Positions 8,605-16,753 of a stretch of DNA of 64,000 nt are shown here, one piece after another. Position 1 is the first letter of the stretch. Each line of letters opens with the position of its first letter. Made by a program: the position numbers and the translations under genes. The stretch comes from Caccoplasma intestinavium (lineage in GTDB: Bacteria; Bacteroidota; Bacteroidia; Bacteroidales; UBA11471). The notes under the pieces were generated by a model. The model made no database searches. It was not told where the DNA came from and saw only the letters and a list, made by a program, of their open reading frames with translations. The stretch is taken from NCBI GenBank assembly GCA_018715885.1, contig DVKT01000032.1, positions 1-64,000 of the forward strand, given 5' to 3'.

Positions 8605-10023
8605 ATGAAAAAGATAATATTATTCTTGATTTTCGGAGCCTTTCTATTTTCTTCGAATACGGTTGTCGGTGGTGACATGCCGGAAACACCTCTTTTTTAT
8701 AGAATAAATATCGATAAAGAGATCGGGGCTACTACGTGGAGGTATATGCAGAAAGGGTATGATGAGGCCCGGAAAGCAGGTGCGGCGGCCATCATATTGC
8801 GTCTTAATACCTATGGCGGTACGGTCGTACATGCCGATTCGATACGCACGTTGATTCTTAACAGCTCTATGCCCGTGTATGCTTTTATCGATAACAATGC
8901 TGCTTCTGCCGGGGCTTTGATTGCTATTTCCTGCGATAGCATTTACATGAGGGAGGGGGCGAATATAGGTGCCGCAACGGTTGTGAACCAGACGGGCAAG
9001 GCTATGCCCGATAAGTATCAATCGTATATGCGGGCGACGATACGTTCTACGGCCGAGGCTCAGGGATATGATACGGTATATACGGTTTCGGGGGATACCG
9101 AAGTGCATTGGCGACGAAATCCGCAAATTGCGGAAGCAATGGTTGATGAGCGCATTGTCGTTCCCGGTCTTTGCGATTCGACAAAAGTGCTTACATTGAC
9201 GGCTCGTGAGGCTCTTCAATGGGGTTACTGTGAAGCGATAGCGGAGAGTGTCGACGATATCATAACATCTCGGCTCGGTTATTGGCAATATAAAGTCGAG
9301 CAATTTGAGCCTTCTTTTTATGATGACCTTGTAGGCTTTTTACAAAATCCTGTCGTACAAGGAATTCTTATTATGTTGATAATCGGTGGTATCTATTTTG
9401 AAATACAGACTCCCGGTGTAGGGTTTCCTTTGGCCGTATCTGTCATAGCGGCTATCCTTTATTTTGCTCCGCTGTACCTTTCTGGTTTGGCAGCTTCTTG
9501 GGAAATTTTGGTCTTTTTATTGGGCATTATTTTGTTGGTGCTCGAACTTCTGGTCATACCGGGATTCGGTATTGCCGGCATATTAGGACTTATATGTTTC
9601 TTTGGTGGTTTGTTGTTGGCTTTGCTCAACAATACCGACTTCGATTTTTTCTGGGTTCCGGTCGATAGTATCACACGAGGATCAATCGTTATCTTGGGGG
9701 GATTGCTGGGAACCGTACTTTTATCATTGTTCTTGATGAAACGTATCGGGCGCAAGGGATTGTTTTATAGGGTCGCTCTTCATGCCGAGCAGAATATCGA
9801 AGACGGCTATGTGGCCGTATCGGAGCATCTCACGGGCATGGTCGGACGGGAAGGCGTTGCGGTTACCGTAATGCGGCCTTCGGGAAAGGTCCGTATCGAT
9901 GGAGATGATTACGATGCCATATCGTATTATAATACTTACCTCGATCCCGGTACGCCGGTCAAAGTGGTGAAAGTCGAAAATATGCAACTTTATGTCGTAT
10001 CGGTAAATGTTGATGAAAAATGA
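8605..10023 (+). CDS. NfeD family protein: ClpP-class membrane serine protease fused to NfeD domain
   Basis: 472 aa. A signal peptide (1-23) is followed by a ClpP-like protease domain (about 28-230) with the oxyanion/substrate strand LNTYGG (68-72) and nucleophile Ser101 in NNAASAGAL; Lys137 is the likely general base. Next come four or five membrane helices (about 250-385) and a small C-terminal OB-fold (about 405-470). Proteins of this long NfeD form cleave stomatin-like partners and help control membrane quality. No SPFH/stomatin gene is adjacent. The stop overlaps the kdsB start (ATGA), so translation is probably coupled. Confidence 0.9.
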   Translation: MKKIILFLIFGAFLFSSNTVVGGDMPETPLFYRINIDKEIGATTWRYMQKGYDEARKAGAAAIILRLNTYGGTVVHADSIRTLILNSSMPVYAFIDNNAASAGALIAISCDSIYMREGANIGAATVVNQTGKAMPDKYQSYMRATIRSTAEAQGYDTVYTVSGDTEVHWRRNPQIAEAMVDERIVVPGLCDSTKVLTLTAREALQWGYCEAIAESVDDIITSRLGYWQYKVEQFEPSFYDDLVGFLQNPVVQGILIMLIIGGIYFEIQTPGVGFPLAVSVIAAILYFAPLYLSGLAASWEILVFLLGIILLVLELLVIPGFGIAGILGLICFFGGLLLALLNNTDFDFFWVPVDSITRGSIVILGGLLGTVLLSLFLMKRIGRKGLFYRVALHAEQNIEDGYVAVSEHLTGMVGREGVAVTVMRPSGKVRIDGDDYDAISYYNTYLDPGTPVKVVKVENMQLYVVSVNVDEK

Positions 10024-10778
10024 AATTTATAGCTATTATTCCTGCCCGTTATGCATCGACCCGTTTCCCCGGAAAACCGCTTGTCGATATGCGGGGAAAG
10101 GCGATGATTCAGAGGGTTTATGAGCAAGTGTCGGCATGTGTCGATACCGTTTATGTGGCGACCGACGATTCCCGTATTTATGAAGCGGTAGAGAGGTTTG
10201 GCGGGCGTGTCGTGATGACCTCGGAAAATCATCGCTCGGGTACAGACCGTTGTTGGGAAGCCTATGAACGAATCGGTGGCCACGAAGAGGTCGTTATCAA
10301 TGTGCAAGGGGACGAGCCGTTTATTCAGCCCCGACAGATACAGGATATTATGAACTGTTTCGATGACCCGTCGACGCAGATAGCCACTCTCGTAAAACCT
10401 TTTTCTGAGGCCGACGGGGAGACTGCTTTGTTCAATCCCAATTCTCCGAAAGTCGTTCTCAACGATCGCAATGAGGCAATGTATTTCAGCCGTTCTGTCG
10501 TACCCTATTTGCGTAATTATCCTACGAGCGAATGGTTGAGCCGTCATATTTATTATAAACATATCGGTATGTACGCTTATCGGGCCGATGTTTTATCCGA
10601 GATAACCCAGTTGCCGCAGTCTTCGCTCGAAATGGCCGAGTCGCTTGAACAGTTGCGCTGGTTGCAGAACGGTTATCGTATAAAAGTGGGTGTTACTGCA
10701 CAGGAGACGATAGGAATAGATACCCCAGCCGATCTCGAAAAAGCGCTTCATTTTCTCGACTCATTATCTCACAAATAA
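10020..10778 (+). CDS. kdsB: KdsB, 3-deoxy-manno-octulosonate cytidylyltransferase
   Basis: Activates Kdo with CTP to CMP-Kdo for lipopolysaccharide inner-core synthesis in the cytoplasm. The 252-aa protein has the family length and the N-terminal nucleotide-binding signature IPARYASTRFPGKPL (7-21), followed by NVQGDEPFI (about 92-100) with the metal-binding Asp, and the C-terminal EQLRWLQNGYRI and GIDTPADLEKA blocks. Its start overlaps the nfeD stop by 4 nt, and an M16-like gene begins 6 nt after its stop. Confidence 0.97.
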   Translation: MKFIAIIPARYASTRFPGKPLVDMRGKAMIQRVYEQVSACVDTVYVATDDSRIYEAVERFGGRVVMTSENHRSGTDRCWEAYERIGGHEEVVINVQGDEPFIQPRQIQDIMNCFDDPSTQIATLVKPFSEADGETALFNPNSPKVVLNDRNEAMYFSRSVVPYLRNYPTSEWLSRHIYYKHIGMYAYRADVLSEITQLPQSSLEMAESLEQLRWLQNGYRIKVGVTAQETIGIDTPADLEKALHFLDSLSHK

Positions 10779-10784
10779 AGATGT

Positions 10785-12065
10785 ATGCTTGACAGATCTA
10801 CGCCACCTCCGATAAAAGAAGTTGAGACGTTGACTTTTCCCGAAGTCGATTCATGCTGTCTTCCCAATGGAATCCCGTTATATATCATCGATCGGGGCGA
10901 TCAGGAATTGTCTCGTGTCGATATCCTTTTTTCTGCCGGAAAAGTGCAGGAACGCCAACCGTTGACGGCAAAGTTCACCGCAGCCATGTTGCGGGAAGGG
11001 GCGTCGGGTCTTTCTTCGGCGTATATTGCAGAGAAGCTCGATTATTACGGTGCGACCTTGCAGACATTGGCAACTCAACGGAATACGTATATCACCCTTT
11101 ATTCGGCCAACCGATATTTTTTTGATATACTTCCGCTTTTGTGTAAGTTGGTTGTTTCGCCAGATTTTCCCGAAGAAGAGTTTCGCACGCTAAAAGAGCG
11201 TAATCGCCAGGCTTTGTCGGTCGACTTGATGAAAGTCAATGTCTTGGCATCGCGAATTTTCTCGGAACAGTTGTTCGGCGCAGAAAATCCTTATGGAAAA
11301 TCGGAGCAGCTTGCCGACTATGATACTCTTACGACCGCACATTTACGAGAATTTCATTCCCGGTATTATACGGCGGAGCAGTGTCGTATCGTGCTTTCGG
11401 GGCGCATAACTCCAGAAATGAAAGCCGCTGTAAAGGAAACATTTGCGGCTGTACCGTCGAGAAGCGAATCCGAAAGGTTTTTATTTCCCGCTATTCATAG
11501 CAGCAATGAGCATTATCGGTTTGTTGAGAAAGCCGGAGCGTTGCAGGCGGGGATAAGGGTCGGACGCTTAGTCGTCGGACGTGATCACCCCGACCATCAC
11601 ATATTGCGTGTGTTGAATACCGTATTAGGCGGTTATTTCGGGAGTCGCCTTATGTCCAATATTCGGGAAGAAAAAGGATATACCTACGGTATTCAGTCTT
11701 CTGTTGTAACTTATCCCGATGTGTCTTATCTGGTTGTGCAGACGCAAGCTGCGACGTCTTATGTAAAGCCTCTCATCGATGAAATATTTAACGAGTTTTC
11801 TCGTTTGAGAAACGAACTTGTAGAACCTGATGAGTTGCGTATGGTACGCAATTATATGACAGGTGAGATGTTGAGGCTTTTCGACTCGCCGTTTTCGGTG
11901 GCTGAGGTTTTTGTAACCTTGTTGGCGAACGGGCTCGATTTTTCTTATTACAATGAACGTTTCGGCGTAATACGTTCGTTTACGGCCGAACAGTTACAGG
12001 CTGCGGCACGCTGTTATCTCAATAAAGAAAATTTTTATGTAGTTGTGGCCGGGCAGGAAAAATAA
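10785..12065 (+). CDS. M16 (pitrilysin/insulinase) family protein without the zinc motif
   Basis: 426 aa with the two-domain half-M16 fold. The N-terminal half has the place of the inverted zinc motif HxxEH occupied by KFTAAMLREGAS, with no histidines, so the catalytic site is missing. The C-terminal half keeps the substrate-binding motif (GSRLMSNIREEKGYTYG, about 285-301) typical of non-catalytic M16 beta-subunits. Such subunits normally work with an active partner (as in mitochondrial processing peptidase or the SPH2681/2682 type); no active M16 gene is in this window. No signal peptide is present, so it is probably cytoplasmic. Co-directional with kdsB (6 nt) and mgsA. Confidence 0.87.
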   Translation: MLDRSTPPPIKEVETLTFPEVDSCCLPNGIPLYIIDRGDQELSRVDILFSAGKVQERQPLTAKFTAAMLREGASGLSSAYIAEKLDYYGATLQTLATQRNTYITLYSANRYFFDILPLLCKLVVSPDFPEEEFRTLKERNRQALSVDLMKVNVLASRIFSEQLFGAENPYGKSEQLADYDTLTTAHLREFHSRYYTAEQCRIVLSGRITPEMKAAVKETFAAVPSRSESERFLFPAIHSSNEHYRFVEKAGALQAGIRVGRLVVGRDHPDHHILRVLNTVLGGYFGSRLMSNIREEKGYTYGIQSSVVTYPDVSYLVVQTQAATSYVKPLIDEIFNEFSRLRNELVEPDELRMVRNYMTGEMLRLFDSPFSVAEVFVTLLANGLDFSYYNERFGVIRSFTAEQLQAAARCYLNKENFYVVVAGQEK

Positions 12066-12096
12066 AAAGTATGACCCTATTAAAAGAGATATGATT

Positions 12097-12573
12097 ATGA
12101 AAAAGAGACTGACTATTGCGCTGGTAGCGCACGATAACCGTAAGGCCGATTTAGTGGAATGGGCGGTTTTTAATTCCGACGTGCTATCTAAGCATCATCT
12201 TGTTTGTACCGGAACGACCGGAACATTGGTGAAAGAAGCCTTTGAACAAAAAGGTATTACTGCCGATATTACTTGTATGCATTCCGGACCGCTGGGTGGA
12301 GATGCCGAAATAGCTGCGCTTGTCGTGCAACATAAAATCAATTTGGCGATTTTTCTTATCGATGATCTCAATCCTCAGCCTCATGAGGCCGATATACAGA
12401 TGCTGCTGCGCCAATGTCGTGTGCACAATGTGCCTATTGCCTGCAACAGATATAGTGCCGATTTGATGATAACCAGCGCATTGTGGGATAATGAAGACTA
12501 TGTGCCCTCTACACCGAAGTATATTGCTTTCGACCGACAGGCGTTTGGATTGAAACTCTCCGAAGAGAAATAG
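12097..12573 (+). CDS. mgsA: MgsA, methylglyoxal synthase
   Basis: Converts dihydroxyacetone phosphate to methylglyoxal plus phosphate, a bypass that relieves phosphorylated-sugar stress. The 158-aa protein matches the family throughout: IALVAHDNRK (7-16), the phosphate-binding TGTTG (38-42), the catalytic Asp69 in GPLGGDAEI and His96/Asp99 in LNPQPHEADI, all at the spacing of the E. coli enzyme. Start 12097 (MKKRL) is chosen; ATG 12091 (adds MI) is equally possible, while the longer frame from 12043 would overlap the M16 gene. It ends 5 nt from the convergent aldehyde dehydrogenase. Confidence 0.95.
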   Translation: MKKRLTIALVAHDNRKADLVEWAVFNSDVLSKHHLVCTGTTGTLVKEAFEQKGITADITCMHSGPLGGDAEIAALVVQHKINLAIFLIDDLNPQPHEADIQMLLRQCRVHNVPIACNRYSADLMITSALWDNEDYVPSTPKYIAFDRQAFGLKLSEEK

Positions 12574-12578
12574 TTCCG

Positions 12579-13946
12579 TTATCGCAGTAGTCGTTTTATA
12601 AGAGACAGTTTCCCGGCGAAAGGTGCAAACTTGATGCCGGGATTCCATTTTGTATTGTTTTGTAACACCGAGCGGGTATGGCTGAAAGTATAAAAACTTT
12701 CCCGTCCGTGGTAATGACCTATTCCGCTGTTTCCCACACCACCGAACGGGAGATACGGATTAGCGACATGAGATACGACATCGTTGATGCAGGAACCGCC
12801 CGATGAAGTTTGGTTCAATACTTTTTTCATCTCTTTCCGTTTGTTACCGAAATAGTATAATGCGAGCGGTTTTTCCCGGCTGTTGATAAAATCGATGGCT
12901 TCATCGAGGGTTGTATATTGCAAGATGGGAAGTATAGGACCGAAGATTTCTTCGTGCATGATACGCATATCGGGAGTTATGTGCGAAATGAGTGTCGGTG
13001 CGATGTATAAGTCGTCCGCATCATATATTCCGCCGTGTTCGATATGTCCTTGTTTTGTGAGCAGTATAAGTTCGTAAAATCTTTTTTCATTGATGATACG
13101 AGGATAATCACTATTTTCTTGTGGATTTTTTCCGTATTGTCGCACAATTTCTTGCCGTAAAGAGTCTATGAGCTCATCGGCAATATCGCGGTGTACGAGT
13201 AGGTAATCGGGAGCCACGCAGGTTTGTCCGCAATTCATGAATTTTCCCCAAACGATACGTCTTGCGGCAGATGCCAGATGTGCATCGTGATGTACGATGC
13301 ACGGGCTTTTTCCTCCCAATTCGAGTGTAATCGGGGTCAGATGGCGGGCTGCCGCCTCGGCCACTTTACGTCCGTAGACAGGCCCTCCTGTATAAAAAAT
13401 ATAGTCCCATTTCATTTCGAGCAATCGGTCGGTTCCTTTATTATCGGTATCGATCCATAAGACGTGCCTTCTGTCAAAGGCTTCGTCAATGATTTTCCGA
13501 CATATTTCACTTGTGCGGATAGCATAAGGAGAACATTTTACGGTTACGCAGTTTCCGGCGGCAACAGCACCGATAAGGGGGGTGAAGACTAATTGGAACG
13601 GGTAATTCCAGGGAGCGAGAATTAATACATTTCCGTATGCTTGGAATTCGATGCGGCTTGTCGAGCCGAAAAGAAAAAGCGGCGTGCGGGTGCGTCGAGG
13701 TGCGGCCCATTGTTTCAAATGCTTGATTGTGCGTCGTAATTCACTCAAAACAAATCCGATTTCGGTCGTATAGCTTTCGTATACAGATTTGTGTAAATCG
13801 TTTTCAAGGGCTTTTTCTATGTCGGACTCGTATTGCCGTATGGTTTTTTGCAACCGTTTGAGCGATTGTAACCTGTATTTGAGGGAGAGGGGTTTTCGTT
13901 TCCCGAAAAAGAGACGTTGCGTATCGATTCGTTCTTTATCGTTCAT
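12579..13946 (-). CDS. Aldehyde dehydrogenase (class 3-like, NAD(P)-dependent)
   Basis: 455 aa. Oxidises aldehydes to acids. It has the short class-3/AlkH-like layout: cofactor region with APWNYPFQL (catalytic Asn114), YTGGPVYGR, general base Glu209 in LELGGKSP and nucleophile Cys243 in NCGQTCVAPDY. The C-terminal MHEEIFGPILP and LPFGGVGNSG motifs are intact. The start is taken at 13946 (MNDKERIDTQ); the frame stays open 59 codons upstream, but that stretch contains the promoter and has no family similarity. Placed head-to-tail with mgsA, it may detoxify aldehydes, but this is inference. Confidence 0.93.
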   Translation of the reverse strand: MNDKERIDTQRLFFGKRKPLSLKYRLQSLKRLQKTIRQYESDIEKALENDLHKSVYESYTTEIGFVLSELRRTIKHLKQWAAPRRTRTPLFLFGSTSRIEFQAYGNVLILAPWNYPFQLVFTPLIGAVAAGNCVTVKCSPYAIRTSEICRKIIDEAFDRRHVLWIDTDNKGTDRLLEMKWDYIFYTGGPVYGRKVAEAAARHLTPITLELGGKSPCIVHHDAHLASAARRIVWGKFMNCGQTCVAPDYLLVHRDIADELIDSLRQEIVRQYGKNPQENSDYPRIINEKRFYELILLTKQGHIEHGGIYDADDLYIAPTLISHITPDMRIMHEEIFGPILPILQYTTLDEAIDFINSREKPLALYYFGNKRKEMKKVLNQTSSGGSCINDVVSHVANPYLPFGGVGNSGIGHYHGRESFYTFSHTRSVLQNNTKWNPGIKFAPFAGKLSLIKRLLR

Positions 13947-13980
13947 TTCGAGAAAAATTCGATTTAGGTTAATAGTGGGA

Positions 13981-14011
13981 CAAAGGTACGGGTTTTCCCG
14001 AACAAGGCAAG
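13981..14011 (-). promoter_or_regulatory. Promoter of the aldehyde dehydrogenase gene
   Basis: Minus strand: -7 TACCTTTG (13981-13988), exact consensus, with CTTG 19 nt upstream as a 3-of-4 match to the -33 TTTG. This predicts a leader of about 28 nt. Confidence 0.65.
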
Positions 14012-14163
14012 TCGATAGGTATGAAAAACGTGTTTTGAAAAAGGTGCTTATTCTATTGTATCCCGAAATGCTTAGGCTGTTTCTTGTAAAAACGAATTTG
14101 GGGTGAGGATAAACCAAAGACAAACCAGATTGGTTATATCGTCAGACAAAACAAAATAGTTTG

Positions 14164-15594
14164 ATGAAAAAATTTTTTCTTTTCCGATCGAACCGGATAC
14201 TCCCGATTGCCGTGGTATTATTCGTTTTTTCTGTATCTGCTCAGAAACCCGTAGGAGAGAGGCATCTTTCCCGGCCATTGCCCGAAAGTTGGTCGGGTGA
14301 TTCCTTGTTTGTTCAACAGTTGCCGGTTACCGGACGCTGGTGGTTGAGCCTCGACGATTCCCTGCTCGATTCTTTGATAACTGTCTCTTTTGTCAACAGC
14401 CCCGATTTGAAAACTGTTTTTTACCGGGTACGGGCTTCCCACGCAGCTTTGCGTATGAAACAGAGTGGATACTATCCATCGCTCGGAGCTTCGTTCGGTT
14501 GGAATAAAACCCAGACCAGCGGTCGCGTATCGGACTCCTATACCCCGACGCGAGAACAATATTTTTCGGGAGCCTTGACAACCTCATGGGAAATAGACCT
14601 TTTCGGTTCTACCTATCTTCGGGTTCGGTCGCAAAAGGCTCAATATCAGGTGTCGATAGAGTCGTATAATGCTGCATTGGTATCTTTGGCAGCGCAGGTA
14701 TCTTCGGCCTATGCCCAGTTGCGAATGTTTCAGCAACAGGTAATTGTCGCTCGTCGTAATATCGATTCGCAGAAATCGATTCTGGATATGACCGAAGTCC
14801 GTTATGAAACCGGATTGGCTTCTCAACTCGATGTGGCTCAGGCGCGGTCGGTCTATTACAGCACACTGGCCACGATACCGTCTTTGGAAGCCAGTGTTGT
14901 GGTGCAAATCAATTTGTTGGCGCTATTGGTGGGAACACACCCGCAGGCGTTGATGTCTGTATTGGAAAAGGAACGCCCTATTCCCGATTATCGGACGATC
15001 GTCCCTGTCGGCGTCCCAGCCAATTTGTTACGCCAACGGCCCGATATCCGGGCGGCCGAGCAATCTGTCGTTTCAGCTGCCGCGCTGGTCGGAGCTTCCC
15101 GTTCCGATTATATGCCCCATCTGGTGTTGACGGGTTCTATCGGGTTTGAGTCGAAAAAAATGGACACTTTCTTCGATCATCGCAGCCTTACTTATTCGAT
15201 TGTACCCACTCTTAGCTGGACGCTTTTTCAGGGGCGACAATATACGCAGGCTACCCGTCAGGCCAAAGCCGAGTGGCGTGCGAGTATCGAACAATATAAC
15301 TTGGCGGTGCTTACGGCTGTTCAGGAGGTCGACAATGCAATGGTCAATTACAAAGGGGCTGTCAAGCAGTTGAACGTCCTTTATGATTTGGTCGAACAAG
15401 GTAAAATCACATTGAATCTTTCTCTCGATCTATACAAGCGGGGACTTTCGACTTTTCAGAATGTGCTTGATGCGCAGCGTTCGTTATTGGATTATCAAAA
15501 CGGACTTGTTTCGGCGCAAGGTGCCGCTCTATCGGCGGTAATAGACCTTTATCGGGCTTTGGGAGGCGGTTGGGATAATGGTTCCTCGGAATAA
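14164..15594 (+). CDS. Outer-membrane factor (TolC/OprM family) of an RND pump
   Basis: 476 aa. TolC-like outer-membrane channel subunit. A signal peptide (LPIAVVLFVFSVSAQ, end about 28) is not followed by a lipobox Cys, so it is not an obvious lipoprotein. Two repeated OEP domains are seen: long heptad-like helices (RASHAALRMKQSGYYPSLGA; QLDVAQARSVYYSTLATIP; TFQNVLDAQRSLLDYQNGL) and the Pro-rich turn VPANLLRQRPDIRAAE typical of the NodT subgroup. The start is ATG 14164. It is the first gene of the pump operon, 10 nt before the adaptor gene. Confidence 0.93.
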   Translation: MKKFFLFRSNRILPIAVVLFVFSVSAQKPVGERHLSRPLPESWSGDSLFVQQLPVTGRWWLSLDDSLLDSLITVSFVNSPDLKTVFYRVRASHAALRMKQSGYYPSLGASFGWNKTQTSGRVSDSYTPTREQYFSGALTTSWEIDLFGSTYLRVRSQKAQYQVSIESYNAALVSLAAQVSSAYAQLRMFQQQVIVARRNIDSQKSILDMTEVRYETGLASQLDVAQARSVYYSTLATIPSLEASVVVQINLLALLVGTHPQALMSVLEKERPIPDYRTIVPVGVPANLLRQRPDIRAAEQSVVSAAALVGASRSDYMPHLVLTGSIGFESKKMDTFFDHRSLTYSIVPTLSWTLFQGRQYTQATRQAKAEWRASIEQYNLAVLTAVQEVDNAMVNYKGAVKQLNVLYDLVEQGKITLNLSLDLYKRGLSTFQNVLDAQRSLLDYQNGLVSAQGAALSAVIDLYRALGGGWDNGSSE

Positions 15595-15604
15595 TTAATG
15601 CTAA

Positions 15605-16735
15605 ATGAAAATATGGGTTATGACATCTCGAAATTTGTTTATTTGTTTTTTGGTAGCGGGTTTTATACTGCAAGCCTGTCGGGAGAAACCATCGGCTGTT
15701 TCCGAAGAGGCTCCGCTTATAACGGTTGCTTATCCGCAGCAGCGTTCTGTTACTTTATACAAGGAGTATCCCGGTTATATATCGGCGTGGAATGCCGTCG
15801 ATGTCGTGGCGAGGGTGTCGGGATATTTACGGGAAAGCCGTCCCGAGGCCGGTACTTTGGTGAAGCAGGGCGAATTGCTCTATGTGATAGAACCTACTTT
15901 ATATGAAAATGCCGTAAAACAGGCCGAAGCCGGTGTGCTCAATGCACGGGCTACACTCGATTATGCCCGCAACAACTATACCCGTATGAAAGAAGCCCGG
16001 AGCAGTAATGCCGTAAGTGAAATCGATTTGATTCAGGCCCGGTCGAACATGCAAATAGCCGAGGCTGCATTGGCTAATGCCGAGGCTGCATTGAATACGG
16101 CACAGACCAATTTGAGTTATTGTTATGTACGGTCGCCCTACACGGGGCATATCTCTCTTACGGCTTATGCCGTAGGCGGGTATATATCGGGGGCTACTTC
16201 TCCGGCGCGTTTATCGACCGTATATCAGGACTCGGCCGTGTATGCCTATTTTTCTATCGAAGATGCCCAATACCTTACCATCGTGGAAAATCTGCGTAAA
16301 ATGAAACCTTCGGCTGCCGACCGGAAGGTCGAGGTTTACACGCGGGAAAATTCCGCTCCTTATTCCGGAACGGTGGGATACCTGTCTCCGAATATCAATC
16401 TTTCTACCGGTACGATTACCTTGCGGGCTTCTATCGAAAATCCCCGGGGAGAATTGAAAGACGGGCTATATGTAACGGTGCGTATCAAATCGGCGTATAA
16501 AGAAAATGCTTTGCTTGTTCCGAGCCTATCTGTCGGAACCGACCAACTCGGCAAATATCTGTATGTCGTAGGGGCTGACAACAAGGTGAATTATCGTCAT
16601 ATCGAAACATCTGGTACGGTCGAAGATACACTCACTATCGTAGAGAGCGGATTACAACCGGGAGAACGCTATGTAAGCAAAGCCTTGCTGAAAGTCAGGG
16701 ACGGCATGATTGTGAACCCGAGGCTCGAACCGTAA
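15605..16735 (+). CDS. RND efflux periplasmic adaptor (membrane fusion protein)
   Basis: 376 aa. A lipoprotein signal ends with the lipobox FILQAC (Cys at about 25), so it is anchored in the inner membrane and reaches the outer-membrane channel. Split lipoyl/barrel-sandwich halves (VVARVSGYLRES and YVRSPYTGHISLTAY) flank an alpha-helical hairpin (about 95-165, Ala-rich coiled coil), followed by beta-barrel and membrane-proximal domains. This matches the AcrA/MexA family. Gap to the RND permease is 18 nt. A few upstream in-frame codons could serve as start; MKIWVM (15605) gives a compact signal. Confidence 0.94.
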   Translation: MKIWVMTSRNLFICFLVAGFILQACREKPSAVSEEAPLITVAYPQQRSVTLYKEYPGYISAWNAVDVVARVSGYLRESRPEAGTLVKQGELLYVIEPTLYENAVKQAEAGVLNARATLDYARNNYTRMKEARSSNAVSEIDLIQARSNMQIAEAALANAEAALNTAQTNLSYCYVRSPYTGHISLTAYAVGGYISGATSPARLSTVYQDSAVYAYFSIEDAQYLTIVENLRKMKPSAADRKVEVYTRENSAPYSGTVGYLSPNINLSTGTITLRASIENPRGELKDGLYVTVRIKSAYKENALLVPSLSVGTDQLGKYLYVVGADNKVNYRHIETSGTVEDTLTIVESGLQPGERYVSKALLKVRDGMIVNPRLEP

Positions 16736-16753
16736 CTATAAAATCAAGAAATT

